DNA from: Cochliopodium minus
Lineage: Eukaryota > Discosea > Himatismenida > Cochliopodiidae
Assembly: GCA_024220525.1 (NCBI GenBank)
Contig: JAMYWO010000173.1
Span: 56,054-88,994 of the forward strand
Reading direction: 5' to 3'
DNA: 32,941 nucleotides
Positions 11,101 through 22,336 of the stretch are shown here, piece after piece. Each line of letters starts with the position of its first letter. Position 1 is the stretch's first letter. The position numbers were made by a program, and so were the translations under genes. The notes beneath the pieces are model-generated. The model saw nothing but the letters and a program-made list of their open reading frames with translations, did no database searches and was not told the DNA's origin.

Positions 11101-14100
11101 TGCTGGAGATGTTTTCAGATACAATATCAGGTACAGAGATTTGATACTTTTCGAATCTGTTGAGAAATGGCATAGGGGTGTTTGACAAGTCACTTTCCCT
11201 CAAGTGATAAACAACCTGGAAATCAGGATGAACCTAAATTTAAAAAAAAGATTTGAATGATTATATTCCATATCGTTGATATGTAGATATTGATTTAATA
11301 TATTTGATTTTACGATGCAAGGTCTTGAATGAGCACCAATAGCAACATTAGAATAGAAAATTCCATCCATTTCACGATAGTGTTGGTTGAATAAATCGTA
11401 AAATGAACCTGCAATCGAAGATGTATTGATCAAAAATACGGTTCTTCCTTTTTCCATAGCTATTTTCATCTTGGAAATCAACTGATATTTTGCATTTTCA
11501 GATTTATCTTCTTGAAAGTCAGAGAGTTGGAATATTTGGGTGTTTTGTTGGTCCAAAATTCCGAAATCAAACAATAATCTTGATGAAGAATCATCTCCAG
11601 ATGGATCAATAATCAATTTAAACCTATTAAATAAAGATATTATTATTTCTAATTAATTTTTTTAGATTTTGTTACCTGACTGATGTATCGTTTGTATTTG
11701 CTTTTTCTTTTGATTTATCTTGGAGAGAATCCTTCAAACAATGAATTTGTGTCCTAAACTTTCTTTCTGGTTTGTTACATGTGAATTTTTGATCTTTGTT
11801 GCATTTTCCTTGGATCTTTTTGAAAAAAACATTTACAATCAATTCAAAATCTTCATTTCTAACACCATTGAAATTTCTTTCTATACTTTGCAAGATAAGT
11901 TCTGGATCAATAGAAACAGATTCTTTATTAGTTTTAATTGCATCTCTTCTGAAGAATCTCAAAAAATGATAGAGATCACGCTGTATTCAAAAAAAATTAT
12001 TCATAAAAAAAAATGTCAAAAAATCTTTTTTTTTTTTACCAATGAGAATCTGTTGAAAAAGAATGGATACTTTGGTTTTTGGGTTTTATCATCAATGCTT
12101 CTCAAATGCTCATAAGCAGCACAAATTCCCTCCAAGAAAATTAATTCCTTCTCGAATAAAGGCTTGTTCCCTATCTTTGTGCAACCTTCCGCGACCACTA
12201 AAAGTAAATTTGATTAATGTGATATTTGAAATTAAAATAAAAAATAAACTACCTTTCAAGTCTTTTATTTGTGGTTCAGGTCTACATTAAAATAATTAAT
12301 CTTGGAAAGAATTAAAATCGATTTAGTTTACCTAAAAACATTAATAACCCTATTTGCTTTTGCATTATCAAAAGGTTCATTGGTAATCCCAACAAAAGAA
12401 ACTTTTGGATTTCCTTCAAGATAATAGTGAAGTACCTTTAGGGTTTGTTTCTCTTTCTTTGGAAGACCTGCTTCGTCCAAAAAAACAACACATATTGTTG
12501 GTTGATTTCTTAATACAAAAAATGTAAATTATATATTTTAATATTTTAAACAAAGTACCTTTCATCATAAGATTCTTGTCTCTTAATTGCTCTCTCAAAG
12601 ATTGATTCAATTTCATTTGAAGTGGAGTATTTGGAGCACTGGTAGAGGAAAACATCAATAGAATCAAATGTCCTATTAAAAAAATAAATTTAAAAAATTT
12701 TGAAAGAATTTAAAACTTAATCACCTGAAAAAAGGATTAGGGCTGATCTTCCCTTTCATATTTTCTTCTACAATTTGGAAAGAAAGTGTTTTACTTGATC
12801 CCTATTGGAAAATATTATTAAATAACAAAAATTAAAAATAAAAAGATATTGTTTACAGGTTGTCCTATTGAAATGATAGATGAAATTCTGATTAAAATAA
12901 ATTTTTAAAATAAAATTTACCATTGATAACCAAAGGAATCTTTGAAAGAATGAAAAAGTTGTTGTAAAATTCAAATAATGAAAAAATTTTTACCTTGCTG
13001 CTGATACAAACAACTGTAGAAAATATATTTTCCTTCAAAGCTTCATTTTTGGCAATGGAATCTGGAATTATCATGTTGTCAACATAGAAAGACATTTCGT
13101 TATCTAAGAATGATCTGAACTCCTTTCCAAAATTGGTTTTCTTTAAGAATTCATTCATGAAATCTCCAAATTTCTTTCTTGGGTAAACTGGTTCATCATC
13201 AATAATTTCTTGGGAAGGTAATCTAAGGTAGTAAGCAACTGCAACCGAAAGAACCAAACTCTCATACAAGATTTCATGTTCAACTATTGCGTGATTTTTT
13301 GGTGATACTTCGAGTTGGTTCTTCTCACACAGTGAGTTTATTTGAAGTTTTTTGTTGTAAAAATATTTGATCAGTTTGAACACTTTGGAAAAAAAAATTA
13401 ATTTAAAACTAATGCGAAATAATTTTTTCAAGTTTTACCTCTTTGTATGTCTCTTTGACTCACACTAGCAATGTTCCGGGTAAGTTCTTTGATCAAGTTT
13501 TGGCATTTGATGATCAAATCCACCATATTGTTAATGATGCTCTTTTCATGTGTTCTCTTGAAAATGTGATTCTCTTCTGTCAAAGATTTTAACAAAATTT
13601 TAATGTATTCCTGCTCTTCTTTCTCTCCAAGAGATCCAAAGTCCCAAACAAGCTCGTTCAATGCATCTGGAATGGGATATACTTGATACTCGTTGACTTG
13701 AGATTTGTGGCCTAAATCAAATCGAATATATAAAATATAATAAAAATTTAAATTTAATTAAATTATACCTTGAGCCCTGCTATCTTTGTGGTGATCTTGT
13801 AGACTTTCTTCTTTTGTTTCTATTCTATGAGGATTGATTGCAGCAACATAAAAAAGATTTGTAGGGAGCTGATCATCACACAATTTGTTGTCAAACATCA
13901 ATTCTTTAAATACATCCATACATGTGCTCGTATTCAATTCATCCTTTTTAAAAGTATATTGATTTTAATTGTGAATAGAAATATTAAATTGAAATTTACC
14001 AAGAATAGAGTAAAGATAAATCCCTTTTTCTCGCATTCTCTCGCATCATCTATGAAATGTTTTAATTGTCTTTGGATATCAGTAGTTGTCATTCCACCAT

Positions 14101-17100
14101 GCTAGATAAAAAATAATATAACAGAAATATATTGAAAATGGGATTATTAATTACCACTGATAACTTTAAAAATATCTCCCTAGATTTTAAAGATAGCAAT
14201 TCTTTCAAAAGTGTTATGTTGTTTTGAGGATCATTGTTTTCTTTCACAGATTCGAGAGCCTCATTAAAAGAAACGCTTCTATCAAGGATGATATAGTTAT
14301 CTTGGATGATCTCCTCAACAAAAACATAAAATTGTTCTGTGATTAACTCGGCATAAACTCCTTCGTTGACAATCATCTCAAAAACCTCGATAAGTTTGAT
14401 GTTATTTACTTCTTTAGAAAGAGAAAGAAGAGAGATAAACTTCTCTTTAGGAGTTTCGTTGAACAAGTGTTCATTTACTTCCTTTCCTTTAACTTTCTCA
14501 GGTATCTTTGATACAAAGTGTTTCATCTTGGAAACGAAAGAGGTTAGAGTCTCGAGCCTGAGATTGAAATCACCAAAGATCTTATTCAAAAATTGAGAAT
14601 ATCCAATCTTTTTTTGCAAAAATTGGTCGACAACTCCTTCCAATTCACTATTTGGCTTTATCTTTTCTTTTACGTAATCAATAACCCAGAAATCAATCAA
14701 TTTACAAATGTTCTCTCTTTCTTTGTTGTTTGAATAGATCATTTCAAAAACTTTAATTGCGATTTCATAATCTACTACTTTTTCATATGTCTTTTTTTCA
14801 CAAATTTGGTAGAGTTCTTCATTGAGTGGTTTCAATTTTGAGAGAACATTGTCCCTAATCCAAGAATTAATCTCATAAGAAATATCAGCGTTATAATTTT
14901 TTGATAAATTCAAAATCTTGCTATAAATTCTAAGCAACTCACTTTTCCCAACACCTGTTTCCCCTCTCATTATTGTTTGTCTTTTAAAAATTAATTAATT
15001 GAAATTAATAAAAAATGAATAAATTTTGCGTTTACATTTTGTTCTTTTGTCTCTCTGCGGTTGTGTTTTTGAAAAAAAAATAAAATCAAATTTGAAATTA
15101 AAATTATATCTAACCATGAATTTGGATGATCTTGAAACAATAGTCTAAAGTAAGGATATAATTGGTTTCATTTAGAACAGAAAGGACATCAGTCTCTTTA
15201 ACACCGATAGACATTGAGAGATACTTTACCAGGGTGGTCTTGTTCTTAAGAAGATCTATTCCAGGAATCATAGGATCATCTTTGTCTTGCTTTACTTCGA
15301 GAGATTCCAAAATACGCACTTTTTCTCTGTTTCTTTCATCTTCTTTGTTCAAGGTGAGAGCCCTGAAAGAAAATTCATCTGTTATCAGATACAAATGAGG
15401 ATAGCTGTCCCATTGACATTTAACTTTTTTGTCCAAATAATTATCAACTTCGTGCAACATTGTTGACATCATTATTGAACCAAACTTCAAATAACTTGAA
15501 TATTCTCTTTGACCGCTAATTCCAAGGTTATTTTGAGTGAATTGATAGTTATTTTTGAGAAATTCAACCTATCAAATAAATTGGTGAATAATCAAAAATC
15601 ATTTAAAAAGTTTTAAACTTACCCTATTTTTCATAAAAGAAAAAAAAAATGCTTGATGAATTTTTTTCATTTCGGACAATCTAGAATGAACTAAGAATTT
15701 TGGGAAAATCTCCTCTCTGATAAACTTGTTGCAGATCTCATCATTTTGAAAATGTGGCTCATAATTCTTTTCAATCAAATTAACAATTGTATTATTTTCA
15801 TTTGTTCTATTCTCCCCAAGATTTATGTCGATCACCTTTCTGCCCTGAGTGTAGTCATCTACAAATGCTTTCAGCCACCAACATACCTCTTTCATTTCAT
15901 TGTCGAAAGTCAATAACTCATCTTTTTTAATTTGGATTATCTTTGAAGAATATTTCACACTTTATTGGGTGAATAAAAAATAAAATAGATTAAAATAAAA
16001 GATCAAGAAAAATTACGTAGGAATGAAATTAATCAACGATTGTTCATGAGTCATCTTTGTGGAGATTGAACTTGAAGGAATTTCAACATAAAATGACCAG
16101 TCCCTTGGATTTTGAAGATAGAAAACTTCTCCACTTTGTGTATCACATATCGAATTGGTAAAAAAGAGTTGGAAGAAAAAACGATCAACAGAAGTAAAGT
16201 CACAATAGCAGGAAATGTCAAAATGTACAACAAATTTTTGATTTGGATTCTTGCCAATAGAGTTTCTGAGGATCTTTATGATGGATGAGATGGAATACTC
16301 TTTTTTGATAGATATATGAAATGAGAATGAATCTTCTTTTGATATGATTTGTTTTTTGATGTAATGTGATTTTCCATCCACATCATTCTCACAACAAACA
16401 CCAAAGATCTCGGCAGAATCTGTCAAAAAACGGCTTTTTATCAACTTCTCCAAATCCTTTTCTTCATACATCATTTCTTTCTTTGTGTTTGGTTGAGATA
16501 AATCAATCTTTCTGAGCATAGAAAAAGAATCAATACCAGTTTCTATATTCAAAGAATATTAATTAAGAATTGTGAAGAATAATTGTTATAATTAATTCGA
16601 TACCTTCTGAGAATATCAAATTCAAAGGGGTTGATTTTTCATTTTTGAGGAAGAATTTGGATAGAATCTGTCTAATAGTAGCTGAAAGATGATTTACATT
16701 CACCAATGTAAATCTTGCGAATTTGATTCGATTCTTTGATGAAGCCAAAGATATCAGCTTGAGATATTGATTGATTTCTTTGGATGTGGTGCTGGGAGAA
16801 CAAAAGAAAATTTCTTTAGGATGTGGCCTCCTATTTTCATAGAGACGTACCAACAGTTTGAATAACTCTTCACTGGTAAAGCTTTTGGCATAAATTAATC
16901 GAGGTATATCATCATTAAATGGATTGTAAGGATGGCAGAAAAAGTTAAAAGGATCCAACTTGAATTTCTCACTGATTTCAGTTATGATATCAGAAATTAC
17001 ATTGAATCTTTTGTAAGATTCTTCGGTAATCTTCTTGTTGAGAAGGATCTCCAAATTTTGTTTGAGATTCCAGTTATTCGAAATCTGATGTTTGTTGATT

Positions 17101-20100
17101 ATCTTTTGTAATTCAACTAAATCGATGTTTGTGTTTGGGAATATAAGGAGAAGATAAGAAATTATTTTTTGGGAAAGAAAAGGTTCTTTTTCATTGATCA
17201 AGATTTGTTGAAAAGAGAGGATCTGTTCGATAGTCAAAAAGAGAGAAACCGGATTCTTATTTTGAAAATTTTCGACAAAAGTTTTCCACAAATAAAGTTG
17301 ATCAGTAAATTGATCAATTAACTTGGCAGCTTTCTCCTTTAAAGAAATGCAATCTATTACAATTTTTCTGTTCTGGTAAAGTGGGTTGCTCTCTTTTTGT
17401 AATTGGAAAACAACTTCCTTCAAGGTGATGAAATTGTTGTGAAGGTCGATGTAAGATTTGACAGCAAGATCCTTTTCAGAAGATAGAATTGTACACTTCT
17501 TGACAAACTCTTCTTGATCTTCAGAAGACATTTTTAACATTTTTGAGGTTCCTCCTCTTTGGTAAGTAAGAAAGAACTCATTTTGGTTTTTGTTGGTTTT
17601 ATTGTTCGAGAGATGATCGGAAATGTCATTTTGAAGCACAATAAAAAAATTTCCGCTTGACAGGATTTGTTCAGATACCTTCAAAACCTATTTATTTTTT
17701 CATTATTGTTATTTATGTATTAAAATGAGAGTTCTAATTTGAGTTGATTATTTTTACGTTTTCAGACACAGCACCAGGTTTAATCTTGTTCACCCAATCT
17801 AGTTTTTAATTGAACATTATAAAAATAACAAAATAAATAATTTAAAGTTTATTACCTTCAAAAGTGGCTACATTCTCTTTCATGTGATTCAAGATTTGGA
17901 AACTTTTTTCAATATCATCCTCATTTTCTTCTACCTTTTTGAAATATTGAAGAAAATTGTTGAGTCCCTTTTTGTCTTGGATTCCGCACACAAAAGGGTC
18001 AATAATCTTTTGAGCCAAGTTGAGCTCATTCAACAGATTGTTTTCAAATTTATCTTTTTAAAAAATGTAAAAAATGAATAAATAATTTAAATCGTATTTA
18101 CCTTGTATTTCTTGAGTGATCAAAGTAACAAAGTTTGAGAACTGACTTTCTGGTCCGTAGTATTTGTGATTGGTTATAAATTCGATAAAGAGCCTGAAAT
18201 CTTTCAATTTTTCAAACAAGTAGATTTGCTTCTCTGTCAAGGGGAATTTTTCTTTGATTTCTTTCAGAATGATTGTGGATTCTTCAAGAGTAATGCTCAA
18301 CCTTGTATCTTTGTGGAGAGTTTTTATATTTGAATTATGAGGGGGTGCTTTTATCAGGAATTTGATAAATAAGTAAAGATCATCTGTTTTGTCTGCTATC
18401 TTGAAATGAGATATCACATTTTTGATATCAGGTAATTGAACTAAAGAAAGAATAAGATATTAGCAATAAAAAAATTAGCAGTTAGTTTACGTGACAAAGA
18501 TGAGAGCTCCAAAATATTCTCCAACTTTTCAAGATGTTCTTTCAAGTTTATTTTTTCACTGATGTCTAAAACGGTGGCGTTTGACAAAGTGTTCAGTTCT
18601 GATTTTGTTGTCTTTCCCTTTTCTTTCATCAACTTTACTGCCTTTTCTACTTCTCCCAAAGTGATGTCTTCAGTGAATAACCTGTTGAGTTTGCTTTTAG
18701 AATTCAAAACAATTTGTTCGATCTCCTTTAAACTGAAAAAAGATGTCTCCTCCTTTTTTGGATGTTCCACTTTATCAATTTTCTCTTCTATTTTCTGCTC
18801 TTCTTCTACTGAAGCACTTCCACTGTCACTATCCTCATTTGAAAGGTCTTCAGATGAACTTTCCTCCGATCCCTTTTTATTTTCTTCAAACCTCTTCATT
18901 TCTTCTTCTTTGTACTCTTCAAATAGGAAGCATTTGTTATTTTGAAAGAAAAGGATTATATTTATAGTTTCTTTGGACAAATCTTTTATTGCATTGACCG
19001 ACTTTTCTTTGAAACTAAGAAGATCTTTGAGATCTGGAGAACTCGTTCTTCCAAGAAGTGATTCCGAAATAATTCTGAGTTCCTCGCATGTGTCACATTT
19101 GTTTTGCCTTAACCAATTAAATAAAGACTGGTAGTCTCTGTTTAACTTTAAGGTACTTTCAAAATCATTAATGTAATTTTCCACTTTCTCTACTAACTTT
19201 TTTAGCTTTTCATCTTTAGTGTTCTTCTCAATATCATTTAGGTTGTGTTTTATTTCTTTAAATAATGATTATTTTTAGAAATATAAAAAAATAATAATGA
19301 TCTATACCTTCAATTTGGTAATGTTTTATCGATCCCTCTTCCAATTTTTTTCCAAAATCATCAAATTTTGTTAGGACATTTTCAAGAGCAACAAAAACCC
19401 TTGTGGAGCCATTCTTTTGGAGGTCACTTCTTCTTTCCATCAACCAGTTTAAATATTTTGGTGGTTTGAGATAATTAAAATTTTTCAGTAAAACAAAGGT
19501 GATCTTGTCAAAAAAAATCTCCCATATTAAAACTCTTTTATCATCTTTAAACAGAGAATCATAAGAATAAGTGGTCAAGTTCTCAGTCCATTTTATGAAT
19601 TCCCCAGAGTTGTTCTTGAATAAAATTTCTACAAAAATTTCTGTAAACTTTAAATATGTAAGACTGTTGGAGAGATGAAAATTATATATGAAGTCCCGAA
19701 GAGTTGTAGATTTTAAAATACTGCTCTCGTGTCTTAAAACCTATAGTATTTTTTAAAAAAAAAAATTTTTAAAAATTTGTAAAAAATTCTTGTAAATATT
19801 TTTACAGTTTCAGTAAATATTTCACGAAGGTTTTTAGTGCTCGACATATAAACACGGAAAAAATTCTCTGTGTTCAGCACAAACTTTGAAATATCACCAA
19901 TGAATTTTGAATGAGCATTTTTTTGTTCATTGTAATAAGAATGGTTAGAATTGTTAGAACTATTAGAATTATGCCAATGACACTTTATGGAACCATCGAT
20001 GAGAATGTTAAGAGATTCAATCTCGTGTTTGAGAGATTCTTTTTCACTTAAGTCCATCTCTAACTGATCCACTTTCTGTTTAGATAGTCCAACACTATTT

Positions 20101-21543
20101 TCTAATATTCTTGGAAAAAGAAGATTGAAAATATCCTTGCATTCCATCAGTTCCTTGCCAAAGTCAGCAAGGGATCTTGGATTGATAATAGGTTTCAAGC
20201 CTTTTGGGAAAGGGATTTCCAGAATTTCTTTCAATGTTTTAAGAGATAAAAATGGATGATTCTTCCTATCTTTTTCAAACATCTTGTATCTATTTTCAAA
20301 GATGAAGGTGAGAGAATCTTTGATGTGTTGTTTATAATGTATCCCCTCTATGAAAGAAGCAAAAAGGTTTTTGAAAGAAGATGGATTTTGATTGTACATT
20401 TTAATGAGCGTGTTTGCATAGAAATCGAAGACAGATTTGTTAAAGATTGGTTCTTTCTTGTCTTCAATCATTGATGATAAATGATTTAAAATGGAGATGA
20501 TTGATTTTAGGTTTTGATTTTTAGATTCTAAAAGCTCTCTTATCAAACTCTTCGAGTTTTCACTATTCATATATTCTTTATTTTTGAAATCGATTGTAGA
20601 AATGAATATTTCATCAATCCTCGATATATTAATCTATTATTTCAAAATATTATGTGAATAATTAATTATTTTTCAAAATTATTTTTTACTTTTGCTGTTC
20701 TGATTAGAATAAGATGGATATCTTCCAAATTCATTGGGAATAAAGATTTGTATGAATGATAATCCTTGATTATGAAGGATATCATTGGATTCAAAATAGA
20801 CAATTTATCACTCGTAAACATTTGCAAGATATTTTTCCATATATCTTTCTGGATTTCCCCCTTGATTCTAATACATTCAAGATATAATTTGAATTTCTGA
20901 ATCATATTAAGGATCTCATTTTCATTTGCAAGCATGAACACTTTTGTCGTATTAATATCTTTCATCATATCGAAAAATTTGTCAAATATGAATCTGTTTT
21001 TCAGTTTACATTCTTCCAATAAAGGATAATATGTTTCATCAACAGTGAAAAGTCTATTTATATTGGAACCAAATTCAATGATAGAATTATTTGTTGTTTG
21101 ATCATAGTCATTTCTCAAATAGGGTTGATATTTTTCTATTCTGGTCTTCAATGATAAAAAGAAGGGAAAATCTTTTTTTTTTTTGATTATTATAAATTGT
21201 GAAAAAAATAATCCAAACATAAATCTATATTCTTTCAAATAAGTTTACCTTTTTCAAATCTTTCTTTTTTTGATTCTATTGTATCACTATATGGGACAAA
21301 CAAATTGATGATAAGTGAATTGATAATCTGAAATACATCTTTTGAAAAGTTAGGATTAGGATTGCTTGTATTCTTGTGGTGTTTAGAGTTATAATCATCC
21401 AAATCATCAAAAACTTTGAAAATACTTTTGGATAATTCTTCATCAAGTGAATATAATTGATTTTTCACAATAATCTCATTCAAATCTTTGGCATATATTG
21501 AGAAATAGTCATCTTCTTTTTGGGTTGACGATAAAATACCCAT
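3953..21543 (-). CDS. RNF213/mysterin-like giant AAA+ protein, 37 exons, 5177 aa, no RING found
   Basis: Thirty-seven exons on the minus strand join with every phase consistent, giving 15534 nt (5178 codons with a TGA stop). The length is close to human RNF213 (5207 aa). Family blocks appear in order. AAA2 has a P-loop-like NDVDGKS near 1543. AAA3 has GETGVGKS at 1940-1947, the HGGMTTTD motif at 2210, Walker B LFLDE at 2241-2245, sensor INPHR near 2280 and VWDFG near 2323. AAA4 has GQPGSSKT at 2529-2536, Walker B FLDEAG at 2604-2609 and sensor ITNEP near 2636. The VHPDF and PFLNRFEK blocks follow at 2922-2951. By family knowledge the protein is a dynein-like ATPase with a ubiquitin-ligase module, acting on lipid droplets and intracellular pathogens. 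Here no RING (no CxxC pairs) and no complete RZ finger are seen, and the tail carries SAM-like repeats. Domain segments and exon coordinates follow as separate entries. The start ATG at 21543 is the first in frame after the acceptor-free upstream region. Confidence 0.9.
5182..7817 (-). other. RNF213-like gene: E3-shell-like region with 8-nt exon (exons 29-36)
   Basis: Exons are 7817-7759, 7700-7556, 7497-7463, 7400-7393, 7338-7282, 7234-7020, 6967-6396 and 6334-5182, covering residues about 4041-4788. This part corresponds to the region holding the RZ finger and the C-terminal helical shell in human RNF213. A fragment HYVGHNGGNYDCG (residues 4109-4121) has the same GH-x6-CG spacing as the first half of the RZ finger. 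The paired CxxC half is absent, and the sequence moves directly into YDYHGKSARSLSRNM and a hydrophobic stretch. Later the block SFLRVKNTDLHNLLIKLLNDI resembles the human 'FLQKEAELRLVKFLPEI' region. Exon 32 (8 nt) is needed to avoid an immediate stop at the next acceptor and is phase-perfect. Confidence 0.72.
7875..12281 (-). other. RNF213-like gene: end of AAA4, AAA5/6-like region and E3-back region (exons 24-28)
   Basis: Exons are 12281-12253, 12197-12040, 11980-11676, 11623-11314 and 11233-7875, covering residues 2654-4040. Family blocks include YHFLRFF (human DYYSLIKMVF), GRTVFLINTSSIAGSFYDLFNQHY (human KMVLLLNLQNLYESLYDALNQYY), AHSRPCIVHPDFQVV and NTPMPFLNRFEKY. Next comes ILIFTIDR, then a long helical stretch. 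In human RNF213 the RING finger lies inside the matching interval. Here the 3359-nt exon 28 has about 15 scattered Cys and not one CxxC pair, so no zinc-binding RING can be built from it. Exon 28 is by far the largest exon of the gene, in contrast to the microexons on either side. Confidence 0.85.
12332..16542 (-). other. RNF213-like gene: AAA2-AAA4 catalytic core (exons 10-23)
   Basis: Exons are 16542-16017, 15959-15623, 15568-15115, 15054-15036, 14980-14155, 14101-14000, 13943-13769, 13711-13439, 13382-12994, 12939-12921, 12864-12857, 12801-12725, 12672-12559 and 12508-12332, covering residues 1489-2653. AAA3 and AAA4 each keep the P-loop Lys (1946, 2535), the Walker B Asp-Glu (2244-2245, 2606-2607) and a sensor Asn (near 2280 and 2638), so both hydrolysis sites should work. 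The AAA2 P-loop (NDVDGKS) is atypical. Between the AAA3 P-loop and its HGG motif lies a helical insert of about 260 residues; human RNF213 has roughly 30 there. Exons 13 and 19 are 19 nt and exon 20 is 8 nt; all three phases require them. Confidence 0.9.
16604..21543 (-). other. RNF213-like gene: N-terminal arm and start of the AAA ring (exons 1-9)
   Basis: Exons are 21543-21249, 21171-20690, 20633-19806, 19740-19308, 19255-18491, 18440-18102, 18053-17856, 17798-17758 and 17687-16604, covering residues 1-1488. The arm is long, helical and charged, with no domain I can name. An acidic Ser/Glu-rich linker lies in exon 5 (about 18760-18905 in DNA) and is the only clearly low-complexity part of the protein. 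Near residue 1420 the block PKEIFFCSPSTTSKEINQYL matches the RNF213-family 'VLLCTPATT' segment that precedes the second AAA unit. Exon 8 is only 41 nt. No carbohydrate-binding module or other fusion is recognisable at the N-terminus. Confidence 0.8.
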
Positions 21544-22336
21544 TATATTAGTTGTTTTCTTTTTCTAATAGAAGGTTTTTTTTTATTTATAAATTATAAA
21601 TAATAAATTTTTTTATATAAAAAATAAATAAAACCAAATTGGTTGGAATTTAGAATTTTTTTTGCTTCCTAATTGGAAAATTAATCAAACATTGAATTTG
21701 TTCATGAAAGAATGTAAAAGATTAAAATTATATTGAATAGATATTCTACAGGTTCGTTTAAACCAAAGAGGAACAACCAAAAGTAACTCCATAACAGATT
21801 GAGATTATTTTATTGATCAAGAATAAGAATAAATTATATTGGCAAAATTCTATTCAAACAGATTTAAGAACAAATGATCAAATATTTTTCAAATTAGAAG
21901 TTTAATTTTGAATTATTGCAAGCATTTATGATGCATACATGATGATTACTTAAAAATTTGAAAAAAGAGGTGTATAAGAAATTATTAGATTAAAATTATT
22001 ATGATAAGAAATGGGATGAATTTTTAAAATAATGGATTATTTTTGAATAATTTGAGATCAAGTATCTTTTCTTTGTTAGTGATGTTTCATATTATCCAAA
22101 TATTTTTTATTTATTTTATTAGAATGATAAATTCTCTTTTAAAAAAAATAATTCTATATCAAAATAAGGCAATTAAGAGAAAAATGAAAGGGAACCACTT
22201 TTTATTGTTCATTTTTAAGAGAAAAAGAATATATATTCTTAAAGAAAAATAATAAGCTCAAATTTATAAAATAAAAATAAAAAAAAAAATCTAATTTGTA
22301 AAATCATAAACAATTTACAGACCTGAGAAAAAGAAT
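21544..22336. other. Intergenic region between two divergent genes
   Basis: About 790 bp separate the start of the RNF213-like gene (minus) from the start of Nup98-96 (plus), so both promoters must lie here or in a first untranslated exon. The DNA is extremely AT-rich with A and T runs and one slightly richer patch near 21740-21800. A 69-codon plus frame at 22043-22252 has no recognisable content and is probably chance. A CAG at 22318-22320, just before the Nup98 ATG, could be the acceptor of an intron in the 5' untranslated leader. No named promoter element can be supported. Confidence 0.55.

Noticed and set aside
18562-18967. Plus-strand frames of 127 and 74 codons opposite exon 5 of the giant gene
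   Set aside because: They are the complement of the acidic Ser/Glu-rich linker; the minus-strand frame is part of a phase-consistent gene.
3953-21543. Several separate genes instead of one giant gene
   Set aside because: All 36 junctions are GT-AG with matching phases, total length is divisible by three, and RNF213 family blocks appear in the expected order across the whole span.
22043-22252. 69-codon plus-strand frame in the divergent intergenic region
   Set aside because: Composition is what AT-rich non-coding DNA gives (Ile, Lys, Phe, Leu), with no family match and no supporting splice context.
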